NCBI RefSeq assembly: GCF_002220095.1 | Contig: NZ_CP022372.1 | Location: forward strand, 2,824,501 to 2,888,500 | Direction of reading: 5' to 3' | Length of the DNA: 64,000 nucleotides | From: Bosea sp. AS-1 | Lineage (GTDB): Bacteria; Pseudomonadota; Alphaproteobacteria; Rhizobiales; Beijerinckiaceae | Shown: piece after piece, positions 28,018 to 38,416 of the stretch | Layout: each line of letters opens with the position of its first letter | How positions within the stretch are numbered: position 1 is the stretch's first letter | Position numbers and translations under genes: made by a program | Notes under the pieces: generated by a model | What the model was told of the DNA's origin: nothing | Seen by the model: only the letters and a program-made list of their open reading frames with translations | Database searches by the model: none

Positions 28018-29400
28018 ATGGCGAAGATCGCTGCGCTCGGAGCCTATGTCTATCAAGCCGTCCTGGCGCTGGGACTGCTGCTCGTCGTCTCCAACCGGCT
28101 GCCTTCGGCAGAATTCACGGCCTATTCGCTGTTCGTCTCGATCGTCCAGTTCACGGCGATCGCCTGTTTCGAGTGGATCCGCTTCGCCTGCAGCCGCTTC
28201 TATCCCGGTCCCGATGCGCAGAGCGAAGCGAGCGAGCGGGGCACCATCGCCTATGAATTCCTTGCCTGCTGTGGCTTCTGCGGCCTCGGCGCCCTGATCG
28301 CCTGGCTTTGCGGCGTGCCGGCGCCGGTCGCAGGGCTCGGCGCTGTCGCCGCGGTCGTGCAGGGCGGCAGCGAGATCCATCTCACCATGCTGCGCTTCCG
28401 CCACGCCTTCCGGCTGTTCTCCTGGATGCAGGCGCTGCGGGCCTCTCTGATGGCGGCGGGTACGCTCGCCGGCGCCTGGGCTGGGCCGGATTTCGCCCAT
28501 GTCCTCGCCGGCATGATCGCAGGCTATCTCGCCTATGTGTTCGTCGCTGTGCTGGTCTCGCGCGGAGGCTTCGGTGCGCCGATGCGCAGGAGCCGCGAGG
28601 CCATGCGCAAGCATCTAGCCTATGGCGGGATTTCTGCCGGTGCTTCCGTCGCCGCGATGCTGGCGCCGCTCGGCCTCAAGGCGATCTTCACCGCGGTCCT
28701 GGGCGGGCAGGGCGCGGCAGCTCCCTTGCTGGCGCTCGACCTGTTGCAACGACCCTTCGTCCTGATCGTCTCGGCGATCTATGCGATTCGGTACCCGACG
28801 CTGGTGCAGCTTTTCGATCGCGACAGCGGCAGCGGTGCATTCCGGCGCGAGCTCGGCCGCTACTACGTGCTGCTGGCCGGCTTTTCTATGATGGGGGCGG
28901 CGGCGGTGCTCAGCCTGCTCGCATTCGCGACGGCGCTGCTGATTGCGCCCGACCTGCGCGCTTCCTTCCTGCGCATCGCGCCGTTGATCACGCTGACGGC
29001 GCTCGCTCGGGCGCTCGTCCAGACATTGCTGCCCACCGCGGCCCATCTCCAGCGCCGTCTCGCTGCCATCGCCTTGCTGGCGGTGTTCGACTCCGCCCTG
29101 ATGTGCCTCGGCGCGCTCGTTGCCACGGGCCTCCTCGGCGCGTCCGACGTCGCGATCTCGGCCGGGGCGACGGTGGGGGCGCTGATCGCGCTTGCGGGCG
29201 GCTTGGTGCTGCTGCGCCTCTTGCCCTTCGAACTGCCGCGCCTGCCGCTCGTCTCGGCGCTGCTGGCGCTGGTAGCGGCCTGGGTGGTTTCGATCTGGCT
29301 CGGCGGAAACGCCGTGATGGCCGCCGTGGCGGGGCTTGCCGCGACGCTGCTCATCAGCCTGCCCGCCTTGCCGCGGATGCTGCGCTGGCTGGCGCATTGA
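28018..29400 (+). CDS. Polysaccharide flippase-like polytopic membrane protein (Wzx/MATE-type)
   Basis: The 460-residue protein has about 12-14 membrane helices and the general pattern of oligosaccharide flippases (O-antigen/PST type), with SNRLPSAEFTAYSLFVSIVQ after helix 1. It would move lipid-linked sugars across the inner membrane. Two glycosyltransferase genes adjoin, supporting a cell-surface polysaccharide role. The reading frame is open upstream except for a single TGA at 28012, so the N terminus may be truncated relative to relatives (see the segment at 27949-28014). Confidence 0.8.
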   Translation: MAKIAALGAYVYQAVLALGLLLVVSNRLPSAEFTAYSLFVSIVQFTAIACFEWIRFACSRFYPGPDAQSEASERGTIAYEFLACCGFCGLGALIAWLCGVPAPVAGLGAVAAVVQGGSEIHLTMLRFRHAFRLFSWMQALRASLMAAGTLAGAWAGPDFAHVLAGMIAGYLAYVFVAVLVSRGGFGAPMRRSREAMRKHLAYGGISAGASVAAMLAPLGLKAIFTAVLGGQGAAAPLLALDLLQRPFVLIVSAIYAIRYPTLVQLFDRDSGSGAFRRELGRYYVLLAGFSMMGAAAVLSLLAFATALLIAPDLRASFLRIAPLITLTALARALVQTLLPTAAHLQRRLAAIALLAVFDSALMCLGALVATGLLGASDVAISAGATVGALIALAGGLVLLRLLPFELPRLPLVSALLALVAAWVVSIWLGGNAVMAAVAGLAATLLISLPALPRMLRWLAH

Positions 29401-29429
29401 GAGACGTCATGCAGGACGGGAATCGAGCC

Positions 29430-30305
29430 ATGAAGATCGTCGTCGGGATCGCGACCGCAGGGCGTCGCGAGGTTCTCTGCGATACGCTCGCCGAGATCGC
29501 CGGGCAGCAGCGCCTGCCATCCGAGATCCTGGTCTGCCCGGCGCAGGAGGAGGATGTCGACTGGTCCTTTGCCGCGACGCTCGCCGTGCCGGTCAGGCGG
29601 GTTGCGCCGCGACAAGGCCTTTGCCTGCAACGCAACGCCATTCTCGACGCGATCGTCGATGCCGATCTGCTGTTGTTCTTCGACGACGATTTCCTGCCTG
29701 CACCCAGCTTCATCGCGGAGGCTGAGACGCTGTTCGGTGCGCAGCGCGATATCGCCGTGGCGACGGGTCAGGTCCTGGCTGACGGCATCCATGGACCGGG
29801 GCTCGGTGCCGAGGAGGCCCGGGCGATCCTGGCGCGCGACGTCGCGCCGGCGGTGGCGCATCTCACGCCGGTCGAGAATGCCTATGGCTGCAACATGGTG
29901 TTTCGGATGGCGGCAGTCCGGGCGGCCGGAGCACGCTTCGACGAGAACCTGCCGCTCTATGGCTGGCAGGAGGACACCGACTTCTGCCAGCAGCTCGCAG
30001 GCCAGGGCCGGATCGTGCACGCCACGGCGCTGCGGGGCGTGCATCGCGGCAGCAAGCGCGGCCGGACCTCCGGCCTTCGCTTCGGCTATTCGCAGATCGC
30101 CAATCCCGTCTATCTGGTGCGCAAGGGCACGCTCAGGCCGCGCCGCGCGCTACGCCTCGCCGCCGGCAACATCGCGGCCAATCTCGGCGGCAGCCTGAAG
30201 CCGAACAATCCGGTCGACCGGCGCGGGCGGCTGAAAGGCAACTGGCTGGCCTTCTGGGATCTGCTGCGCGGGAGGCTCGCACCCCAGCGCATCCTGTCGC
30301 TGTAG
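29430..30305 (+). CDS. Family 2 glycosyltransferase
   Basis: The 291-residue protein has the GT-A fold: KIVVGIATAGRREVLCDTL at the start, the metal-binding acidic motif LLLFFDDDFLPAPSF, and the acceptor region GWQEDTDFCQQL. It transfers a sugar from a nucleotide-sugar to an acceptor in the cytoplasm; specificity is unknown. ATG 29430 begins right at strand 1; ATG 29409 in the same frame would add seven residues. It follows the flippase by 29 bp, so they are probably one operon. Confidence 0.88.
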   Translation: MKIVVGIATAGRREVLCDTLAEIAGQQRLPSEILVCPAQEEDVDWSFAATLAVPVRRVAPRQGLCLQRNAILDAIVDADLLLFFDDDFLPAPSFIAEAETLFGAQRDIAVATGQVLADGIHGPGLGAEEARAILARDVAPAVAHLTPVENAYGCNMVFRMAAVRAAGARFDENLPLYGWQEDTDFCQQLAGQGRIVHATALRGVHRGSKRGRTSGLRFGYSQIANPVYLVRKGTLRPRRALRLAAGNIAANLGGSLKPNNPVDRRGRLKGNWLAFWDLLRGRLAPQRILSL

Positions 30306-30323
30306 GTTGGCTGCTCAGGCATT

Positions 30324-31424
30324 TTACGCTTCCTTCGAGCGCATCCCGGCCAGGATTGAGAGGAGGGATTCCGCGCTTTTCTCCCAGGAGAAGCGCGCCA
30401 GATTGGCATGGCCGGCCGTCACGAGCGCCTCGCGCTGCCCGGGTTCGGCCAGGATGGCGCGCATCGCCCCTTTCAGGCTTTCGCCGCTGCGTGGGTCGAA
30501 ATAGAGGGTCGCCTCGCCGCAGGCCTCGCGCACGGCCGGGATATCGGCTGCCAGCACCGGGCAATCCTGCGTCATCGCCTCCAGCGGGGGAATGCCGAAG
30601 CCTTCGTAGAGACTCGGAAAGACGAAGGCGGTCGCGTGCCGCTCGAGGCCGGCGACCTCGGCATCGGACAGCCGTCCGGCGAAGATCAGGTCGTCCGCCT
30701 CGGCGATGCCGCCGCCCTTGAAGACATGACCGTGAATGCCGCCGACGATGACGAGCTTCTGGCCCGGCAAGGCGCTTTCCCGGAAGGCGCGGACGGCGAA
30801 GTCGACATTCTTGTTGGGCTTCAGCGTGCCGACGAGGACGAAGAAGCCGCGCTCGGCGAGGCCGAGCCTCGCCATAATGGTAGGGTCCGGCACCGTCGCG
30901 GCGAAATGGTCGGGGGCATTGTAGATGACCGCTATGCCCTCGGAAGGCACGCCGAAGACCGCGCCCAGTTCCCGCCGCGAGAACTGCGAGACGGTGGCGA
31001 CCTGTGCGCGGCGCGTCAGTACGAATCCGAGCAGTTTGTGCAGGGCTCTGTAGCCGCGGCCAAAGGCTTCCGGATGACGGAAGATCGTGACGTCGTGGAT
31101 CACCACGAGCTGGCGCGGATGGAGCAGGGGCCCGCTGCCGCCGAAGCCGACCAGGATGTCGCCGCGCGTCGCGCGGGCAAGCGTCGTCTGCTCCCAGAGA
31201 TGGCCGGCCCCGCGACCGCGCCGTTCGAGCTTGATATGGGTGAGATTGATGTCGACCTCGGCCCCTTCGGGAACGAGGATCCGCCACTGCGTGCCGCGAA
31301 ACGATGCCGGGAGGGTGCCGGCGCCGATTTTCCGGTCGAGGGCGTGAGTCAGCTCCCGCGCGAAGCGCTGCACGCCGGTGAGCGGCTGCGTCAGGAAGCG
31401 CCCATTGATCGAAATCCTGTCCAA
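30324..31424 (-). CDS. Family 4 (group 1) glycosyltransferase
   Basis: The 366-residue protein has the GT-B fold: INGRFLTQPLTGVQRFAREL near the start, ATVSQFSRREL in the linker, LVGTLKPNKNVDFAVRAF at the donor domain, and the conserved FVFPSLYEGFGIPPLEAM. It probably transfers a mannose- or rhamnose-type sugar, but specificity is not readable. No ATG is available upstream of the conserved start, so initiation at TTG 31424 is inferred; a GAGGGGGAG ribosome site supports it. It converges with the GT2 gene. Confidence 0.9.
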   Translation of the reverse strand: MDRISINGRFLTQPLTGVQRFARELTHALDRKIGAGTLPASFRGTQWRILVPEGAEVDINLTHIKLERRGRGAGHLWEQTTLARATRGDILVGFGGSGPLLHPRQLVVIHDVTIFRHPEAFGRGYRALHKLLGFVLTRRAQVATVSQFSRRELGAVFGVPSEGIAVIYNAPDHFAATVPDPTIMARLGLAERGFFVLVGTLKPNKNVDFAVRAFRESALPGQKLVIVGGIHGHVFKGGGIAEADDLIFAGRLSDAEVAGLERHATAFVFPSLYEGFGIPPLEAMTQDCPVLAADIPAVREACGEATLYFDPRSGESLKGAMRAILAEPGQREALVTAGHANLARFSWEKSAESLLSILAGMRSKEA

Positions 31425-31529
31425 CGGCTCCCCCTCGCGTCGCGCGCGACACTAGGCGCGGCGACGTGAAGAGCGGGTTTACAAGGCTGGAAGAAGGGCA
31501 CCGGCAGGCTCGCGGCTCCGGCCGAAGCC

Positions 31530-31559
31530 AAAGAAAAACCGGGGCGTCGCCGCCCCGGT
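31530..31559 (-). terminator. Rho-independent terminator of the glnB-glnA operon
   Basis: A perfect 9-bp stem (ACCGGGGCG / CGCCCCGGT) with a TCGC loop is followed on the minus strand by TTTTTCTTT. It lies about 67 bp after the glnA stop. The GC-rich stem with a U tract is the classic intrinsic terminator. Confidence 0.88.
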
Positions 31560-31626
31560 GAAAGGTGGCCGCGCAGAGACGCAGCCGGGAGGAAGTCTTG
31601 GCCGGCCCGTGGGGCCGGCTGAGCCC

Positions 31627-33036
<1,410 letters not shown>

Positions 33037-33132
33037 TTTAGCAATTCCTCTTGCCAGTAGTTTCTCAAACTCGCGCGCTGCGGACGGCTTGGGCCGCCCG
33101 GCAGGCCTCGATCCTCATGATGCGGGAAAACG

Positions 33133-33570
<438 letters not shown>

Positions 33571-33741
33571 TCATGACTGCTCATAGCATCGGCGCCTGCG
33601 CCCCGCTATGTGGCAGCCCGCTGTTGTCGGCCCGATCATGAGGCAAAAAACAGCATAAAAAAACATCAACAGCCTATTTATTAGACATTCCTTTGTGCGA
33701 GCCATGTTGTCGGGCGGCGCGACCTGCCGCCATGATGGGCC

Positions 33742-35274
33742 ATGCCCGGCTTGACCATCTCCACCATGTCTCACGGCGCGTTCGCCTTGCTCACCGCGCA
33801 GCAGATGGGCGAGGCGGATCGCATCGCGATCGCGAGCGGAATTCCGGGCATCGAACTGATGAAGAGGGCCGGTGCCGCGGTGGCCGAGGCCGTGATGCGT
33901 CACGTCGAGGCGGGTGCCCGGATCGCGGTTCTCTGCGGGCCTGGCAACAATGGCGGCGACGGCTTCGTCGCGGCGCGCATCCTGCGCGAGCGCGGGTACC
34001 GGGTCGAGCTTGCCCTGCTCGGCGAAGCGACGACGTTGCAAGGCGACGCGGCGATCGCAGCCGGTCGTTGGGGCGGGGCGATCATCCCACTCGCGGCCAT
34101 CGCCTCCAAGGGGGCCGACATTTTTATCGATGCGCTGTTCGGCGCGGGCTTGAACAGGCCGCCCACCGGGGAGGCGGCCCAGGCTGTGGCGATGATGAAC
34201 GGCTCGGGCCGGCCCATCATCGCGGTCGATGTTCCCAGCGGTCTTTCGGGGGATAGCGGGCAGGCCGATGGGCCGGTGGTGCGTGCAACCGAGACCGTGA
34301 CGTTCTTCCGGTTGAAGCCCGGGCATCTGCTGCAACCCGGTCGCGATCTCTGCGGGACAGTGACCTTGGCGGATATTGGTATCCCGACCGAAGCCGCCCT
34401 TGCAGCGATCGCGCCCACGGCCTTCGCCAACCGCCCCGGCCTCTGGGCTGATCAATTTCCCCGCCATGGCAGCGATACGCACAAATTCGCGCGGGGCGCG
34501 GTCGCGGCTCTCGCGGGCGGGGTGGCAAGTGTAGGGGCGCCGCGGCTGAGCGCGCGATCGGCGCTGCGGATCGGTGCCGGGCTCGTGACGATTTTCTGCG
34601 CGCCGGCCGCGCTGCTGGCCCATGCCTCGCGCGGGCCCGATGCCCTGATGCAGCGTTCCCTGGTGGACGAAGCCGATCTCGCGCGGGTCCTGGAGGACCG
34701 GCGCTGGGCTGCCGTTGTGGCCGGACCGGCGCTCGGGCTCGACGGGCGGGCGCGGGGCCTGGTCGCCGCGCTGGTCGCAGGCGACAAGCCACTCGTCCTC
34801 GATGCCGATGCGCTCAGCATTCTGGCCGCGGATACCGCGCTGTTCACCGGGTTGCGGGGGCGAGGAACAGCTTGCGTGCTGACGCCGCACGAGGGCGAGT
34901 TCCGTCGGCTTTTCGGGGGGCATGCAGAGATCGGCCAGGAGCGTTCCAAGCTGGAGCGGACCCGCCAGGCAGCGGCGCTCAGCGGCGCCACCGTCGTCTA
35001 CAAGGGAGCCGACACGGTGATCGCGAGCCCGGACGGGCGGGCGGCCATCAATGCGACCGGCTCCCCGGCTCTGGCCACGGCCGGCGCCGGCGACGTGCTG
35101 GCGGGAATGATCGCAGGATTGCTGGCGCAGGGCATGCCGGCTTTCGAGGCGGCTTGCACCGCCGTCTGGCTGCATGGTTCGGCCGGCGAGCGGCTGGGAT
35201 TCGGGTTGATCGCGGACGATCTGCCGGAAGCCATCCCACCGCTTCTGCGCGAGCTGCAGACGGCAACCATCTGA
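33742..35274 (+). CDS. nnr: Bifunctional NAD(P)HX epimerase / ADP-dependent NAD(P)HX dehydratase
   Basis: The 510-residue protein joins a YjeF N-terminal epimerase domain (about residues 15-225: VLCGPGNNGGDGFVAARIL, IDALFGAGLNRPP, VDVPSGLSGDSG) to a C-terminal ribokinase-like dehydratase domain (about 235-505: TPHEGEFRRLF, YKGADTVIASPDGR, GTAGAGDVLAG-type ATSPALATAGAGDVLAGMI). It repairs hydrated NAD(P)H. It is divergent from glnB across a 270-bp gap. ATG 33766 is an alternative start. Confidence 0.95.
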   Translation: MPGLTISTMSHGAFALLTAQQMGEADRIAIASGIPGIELMKRAGAAVAEAVMRHVEAGARIAVLCGPGNNGGDGFVAARILRERGYRVELALLGEATTLQGDAAIAAGRWGGAIIPLAAIASKGADIFIDALFGAGLNRPPTGEAAQAVAMMNGSGRPIIAVDVPSGLSGDSGQADGPVVRATETVTFFRLKPGHLLQPGRDLCGTVTLADIGIPTEAALAAIAPTAFANRPGLWADQFPRHGSDTHKFARGAVAALAGGVASVGAPRLSARSALRIGAGLVTIFCAPAALLAHASRGPDALMQRSLVDEADLARVLEDRRWAAVVAGPALGLDGRARGLVAALVAGDKPLVLDADALSILAADTALFTGLRGRGTACVLTPHEGEFRRLFGGHAEIGQERSKLERTRQAAALSGATVVYKGADTVIASPDGRAAINATGSPALATAGAGDVLAGMIAGLLAQGMPAFEAACTAVWLHGSAGERLGFGLIADDLPEAIPPLLRELQTATI

Positions 35275-35285
35275 AGACAAACGGA

Positions 35286-35309
35286 GACCGCCCCCTTGCG
35301 GAGGCGGTC
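35286..35309. terminator. Bidirectional hairpin between convergent genes
   Basis: A 7-bp perfect stem (GACCGCC / GGCGGTC) with an imperfectly paired inner part lies between the convergent nnr and PRC-barrel genes, 12-14 bp from each stop codon. U tracts are weak on both sides. Confidence 0.55.
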
Positions 35310-35322
35310 CCGAACCGGCGTA

Positions 35323-35886
35323 TCAACTGCCGGAGTAGGTCACGGCGGGCGCCGCTTTGAGCTGATCCTTGGTCATGGAGATCTTGCCATGATCCGGATA
35401 CATCGCGGGCGCCTTGGGAGCGGAGGCCGCCGGCGGGGAAGCCATGCCGCCACCCGCGCTACCGGCACCGCCCGCGCCGCCAGCGCCACCTGACGGGGCG
35501 GGAGCCGGCGGAGTGATCGGCTGGTCGCTCCAGCTCACCTGCTCGAAGGGGATGGCGACGTCCTTGGAACCGATGCCGAGGAAGCCGCCGACGCCGACCG
35601 TGACCATCTCGATCTTGCCGGTCTTGTCGACGATGACCTCGGTCACGTCCCCGACCTTCTTGTCATCGGGGCCGTAGATGTCGACGCCGATGAGCTTGCT
35701 CGTTCGCCATTTGCCCTGGCCGGCGAGATTGGTGTCCGGCGGCTTGGCCGGCTGCGCCGCGGGCGCCGGGGTGCTCGCGGCGGGCGGCGAGGACGAAGGC
35801 GGGTTGGGCGCGCTCGTCTGGGCGAGGGCGGTCGCTGTCAGCAAGGCAAAACCAACAGAGGTCAATGCAACCTGACGTTTGAGCAT
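35323..35886 (-). CDS. PRC-barrel domain protein, exported
   Basis: The 187-residue protein starts with a signal peptide (LKRQVALTSVGFALLTATALAQ). Then come a Pro/Ala/Ser-rich linker, a PRC-barrel domain (about residues 55-125: SKLIGVDIYGPDDKKVGDV, GFLGIGSKDVAIPFEQV) and a Gly/Ala-rich C-terminal stretch. PRC-barrel proteins of this exported type are common in rhizobia and lack a clear function. The ATG at 35886 has a perfect AAGGAGGT site. Confidence 0.88.
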   Translation of the reverse strand: MLKRQVALTSVGFALLTATALAQTSAPNPPSSSPPAASTPAPAAQPAKPPDTNLAGQGKWRTSKLIGVDIYGPDDKKVGDVTEVIVDKTGKIEMVTVGVGGFLGIGSKDVAIPFEQVSWSDQPITPPAPAPSGGAGGAGGAGSAGGGMASPPAASAPKAPAMYPDHGKISMTKDQLKAAPAVTYSGS

Positions 35887-36136
35887 CTCTACCTCCTTAT
35901 TAAAGTCCGCATGGCGGAACATTCATGAAATCGACAGTTGAAAACGATCTTCCGTCTGCCGCCAGCTAGGACAATCCTGGTCGAAAACGTGCGGGAAACC
36001 GCGCGATCGAGCGCGGCTTGAAAAATCCGGCGTTTTCGAGCTGCCGACTTGCTTGCATCCCGATGACATGATCGGATGCTGCGTTGGTTATAACGCCCGG
36101 AAACCGGTGCTGTTCCAAACCATGGGGAGCCCACTC

Positions 36137-36343
36137 ATGCCCACTGCCGTGACCGTTCTTCTGACGGATGCCGAACTGGCGGCGCTCGACCGCTATATCG
36201 CGGTGCATCGTCCGGGACATTCGCGCGCGGAAGTCATGGCCGAGATCGCGGCGCGCTGGGCCGAGACGCAACAGCCAGCGAGCCATCCCGCGCCGGATGA
36301 GGGACTCCGCCCCGACGAACTCAACGCCAGCAACGATTCCTGA
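36137..36343 (+). CDS. Small ribbon-helix-helix-like protein
   Basis: This 68-residue protein contains VTVLLTDAELAALDRYIA and GHSRAEVMAEIAARWAE, the strand-helix-helix pattern of CopG/MetJ-type DNA-binding proteins. ATG 36137 follows GGGGAG; an ATG 15 bases upstream is in frame. There is no toxin-like partner beside it. It converges with the small-protein pair at 36383-36777. Regulatory or antitoxin function is inferred from fold only. Confidence 0.65.
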   Translation: MPTAVTVLLTDAELAALDRYIAVHRPGHSRAEVMAEIAARWAETQQPASHPAPDEGLRPDELNASNDS

Positions 36344-36382
36344 AACGCGCCTGTTCCTGAAACGCGCCTGTGCGCGGCCGGC

Positions 36383-36550
36383 TCAGTCCTCCGGCTCGTC
36401 GCGCCTCAGCTCGAAGGCGAGCATCGCGTCGGCGATGGCCTGCAGTTCCTTATCCTTCTCGGAGCTGTCGGGCATGGCGTTCAGCTCGGCCACGCGCTGC
36501 TGCGCCCGCTCATAGTCTTCCTCGGTATGGACTATGATCGGAGTCTTCAC
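36383..36550 (-). CDS. Small HigA-N-like protein, copy 2
   Basis: This 55-residue protein starts at GTG 36550 behind a GGGAGG site and overlaps the upstream paralogue's stop as GTGA. It consists of IIVHTEEDYERAQQRVAELN, an acidic linker and LQAIADAMLAFELRRDE. This is the helical N-terminal segment found before the helix-turn-helix of HigA-type antitoxins, but no HTH follows. Function is unknown. See the paralogue at 36547-36777. Confidence 0.65.
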   Translation of the reverse strand: MKTPIIVHTEEDYERAQQRVAELNAMPDSSEKDKELQAIADAMLAFELRRDEPED

Positions 36551-36777
36551 GGCTTTTTCCTCCCTTGTCCGCCCGCACGGGCGGAGTGATCCGCGTCCCA
36601 ACGCTGAACGGCTTCGACGAGGGCCTCCAATTCATGCTCCTCGTCCTCGTCGCGTGTCGAGTCCTTCAGGCTCGCGATCCGGTTCCTGGCGCGTTCGTAA
36701 TCCTTGGCGGTTTCGATCCCGAAGACCGGGCGGGTCGCTTCCCCCGTGCTTGCGCCATGCTGGACCTTGGCTCGCAT
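36547..36777 (-). CDS. Small HigA-N-like protein, copy 1
   Basis: The 76-residue protein has an AGGAGG site before its ATG. Its core, FGIETAKDYERARNRIASLK then HELEALVEAVQRWDAD, aligns with the next gene and with the N-terminal region of HigA antitoxins, again without an HTH domain. It ends in a basic tail. The two genes overlap by four bases and appear to be a tandem duplication. No toxin is adjacent. Confidence 0.65.
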   Translation of the reverse strand: MRAKVQHGASTGEATRPVFGIETAKDYERARNRIASLKDSTRDEDEEHELEALVEAVQRWDADHSARAGGQGRKKP

Positions 36778-36789
36778 CGTCGCCTCCTG

Positions 36790-36806
36790 CCTGTTCCGAC
36801 AACAGG
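36790..36806 (-). promoter_or_regulatory. Palindrome upstream of the small-protein pair
   Basis: CCTGTT-N5-AACAGG is a perfect 6-bp palindrome located 13 bp upstream of the ATG at 36777, next to the ribosome site. It could be an operator for a dimeric regulator or a translational hairpin. Only one copy is seen. Confidence 0.35.
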
Positions 36807-36901
36807 AATACCCGCGACGCCGCCCGGCTGTTCCCGCCCGATTAAGCTTTCCGCAAGAGCGCGAGCGCATGGATGGGGCGAGACATGAGAGGAGGGTCAT
36901 C

Positions 36902-37177
36902 GTGAACAGGTTTCTCATGGCGGCCGCGCTGACCGGCGCGGCACTGGCCGCACAACCTGCCGATGCCTTCTGGCAGCGCTCGCAGTTCTCCCGTTGTTCC
37001 GATGCGACGAGCGAAGCCGAGCGCCTGCGGCTGCGCTGCTGGGAACTCAACGCCTATGTCGATCCGGGCTGGCCCGCCCTCGGCTTCGGTGGGGGCGCCT
37101 ATCTCCTGCCCGAGCCCCGCCCGGTACCCCACGGCCGAATGCCCGGCAAAGGCGGCGTGACGCGCCGCCTCGGCTGA
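36902..37177 (+). CDS. Small exported protein of unknown function
   Basis: The 91-residue product starts at GTG 36902 behind an AGGAGGG site. Residues 1-22 form a signal peptide (NRFLMAAALTGAALAAQPADA). The mature part has two cysteines (SRCSD and LRCWE) that could form a disulfide, followed by a Gly/Pro-rich end. No family is recognised. Confidence 0.6.
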   Translation: MNRFLMAAALTGAALAAQPADAFWQRSQFSRCSDATSEAERLRLRCWELNAYVDPGWPALGFGGGAYLLPEPRPVPHGRMPGKGGVTRRLG

Positions 37178-37286
37178 GAGCCTCATCACGCTGGGCATAT
37201 CGGTGCCTCCCAACGAGAGGAGGGCTCGATTCGCCGGCTCGGCCGTGAGAGCATCGCGGGTCCGCCCGCCTCCTGACGGCGATGCC

Positions 37287-38075
37287 ATGGAACTGCTCTA
37301 CGGTCTCGGTTTCCTCCTGCTCTTCGGCCTGAGCGCTCTCGCAGGCCTCGCGCTGCGGATGCGGCTGCCCGAGGAGCATCTCTCGAAGGAGAACATGGAC
37401 GCCGTCCGCCTCGTGACAGGCCTCCTCGTGACCTTCGCCGCCCTGGTCCTGAGCCTGCAGCTCTCGACGGCCAGGTCCTCCTTCGACGCCGCGGCCAGAA
37501 ACCGCTCGGCCTACGCCGCCCAGCTCGCACGGCTCGACCGCTGCCTTCAGCATATGGGCCCGGGGCTGGAACAGTCTCGCCAGATACTGCGCCGCTACGT
37601 CGCGGCGGTCATCGCCAGCACCTGGCCCTCGGAGCCCGCGCCGACCGTGCCCGGCATGCCGGATGTCCGTGCGATGGCGGTTCGCGGCGAGGACGTGGTT
37701 CTCGCCAGGATGATCGACGAGGTCGGCCTCGCCATCGACACCGCAGCCCCGGCGCCCGGTCTCGCCGCCGTGTCGGTGCGCTGCCGCGCCGACTATGCCA
37801 GCATGCAGGAGCGCCGCTGGGCCGTGATCGAGGACGGCAATGGTCCCCAGGGCGGGGTCTTCGTCGGCATCATCGGCTTCTGGCTCGCGCTGGTCTTCCT
37901 GAGTTTCGGATTGCAGGTGCCGCGCCGCCTGCTCAGCGGTATTGTGCTCGCGATCGGCGTGATCTGCGTCGCGAGCGTCATGTTCGTCATCGTCGACCTG
38001 GCCCTGCCGTATCAGGGCCTGTTCGGCATCCGCAGCGTGGCGATGCGGGAGGCGCTGGCCGATATGAGTCGCTGA
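37287..38075 (+). CDS. DUF4239-like membrane protein
   Basis: This 262-residue protein has an N-terminal helix (about residues 3-23), a second helix (about 45-62), a polar middle region and two C-terminal helices (about 193-240). The layout and VTGLLVTFAALVLSLQLSTA match the bestrophin-like DUF4239 group. No function is established. It is followed closely by a convergent small gene. Confidence 0.7.
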   Translation: MELLYGLGFLLLFGLSALAGLALRMRLPEEHLSKENMDAVRLVTGLLVTFAALVLSLQLSTARSSFDAAARNRSAYAAQLARLDRCLQHMGPGLEQSRQILRRYVAAVIASTWPSEPAPTVPGMPDVRAMAVRGEDVVLARMIDEVGLAIDTAAPAPGLAAVSVRCRADYASMQERRWAVIEDGNGPQGGVFVGIIGFWLALVFLSFGLQVPRRLLSGIVLAIGVICVASVMFVIVDLALPYQGLFGIRSVAMREALADMSR

Positions 38076-38089
38076 CCATTCGCCCGACG

Positions 38090-38314
38090 CTACTTGCGCT
38101 CTCCCCGGGCGAAGCCGGCCTCCTCGAGGATGCGGACCGTCTCCTCGAGACTTTCCTGCACACCGAGCATGAAGTCCTTGCCGAAGCCGATGATGGTGTC
38201 GGGCGGCTCGCCCTTATGGGTGTAGACGACGCTGACCTGCTCGGGATTGACGTAGACGGGTTTGCCGTCGCGCGGCGAGGTGAACTTGCAGAGTTTGGGC
38301 ACGCGTTTCTCCAT
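38090..38314 (-). CDS. Small conserved-looking protein, FlbD-like
   Basis: The 74-residue product reads KLCKFTSPRDGKPVYVNPEQ, then PDTIIGFGKDFMLGVQESLE, then a C-terminal helix. The order (short beta strand, NPEQV, PDT, glycine turn, ESLEE) resembles FlbD-type small proteins. No flagellar genes adjoin, so no role is proposed. The start at 38314 lacks a strong ribosome site. Confidence 0.5.
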   Translation of the reverse strand: MEKRVPKLCKFTSPRDGKPVYVNPEQVSVVYTHKGEPPDTIIGFGKDFMLGVQESLEETVRILEEAGFARGERK

Positions 38315-38416
38315 CAACCGGCGCTTGGGGCGCGGTTCAATAGGTAGCGCGGCCGCCTCACAAACCAAAATCTGCATCAAGCGAACGCGAACATCCATCC
38401 GGCGTCAGCCGGGCGA

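Noticed and set aside
33571-35280. 569-codon open frame opposite the NAD(P)HX repair gene
   Set aside because: It is the antisense shadow of a full-length bifunctional enzyme with intact motifs, and its own product has no recognisable domain.
35916-35939. EcfG-like general stress promoter (GGAAC ... GTT)
   Set aside because: GGAAC is present, but the second element lacks the C of CGTT and the spacing is one base short.
36137-36343. Complete toxin-antitoxin module with the ribbon-helix-helix gene
   Set aside because: The neighbours are on the opposite strand and show no toxin-like domain, so only a stand-alone small DNA-binding-like protein is reported.
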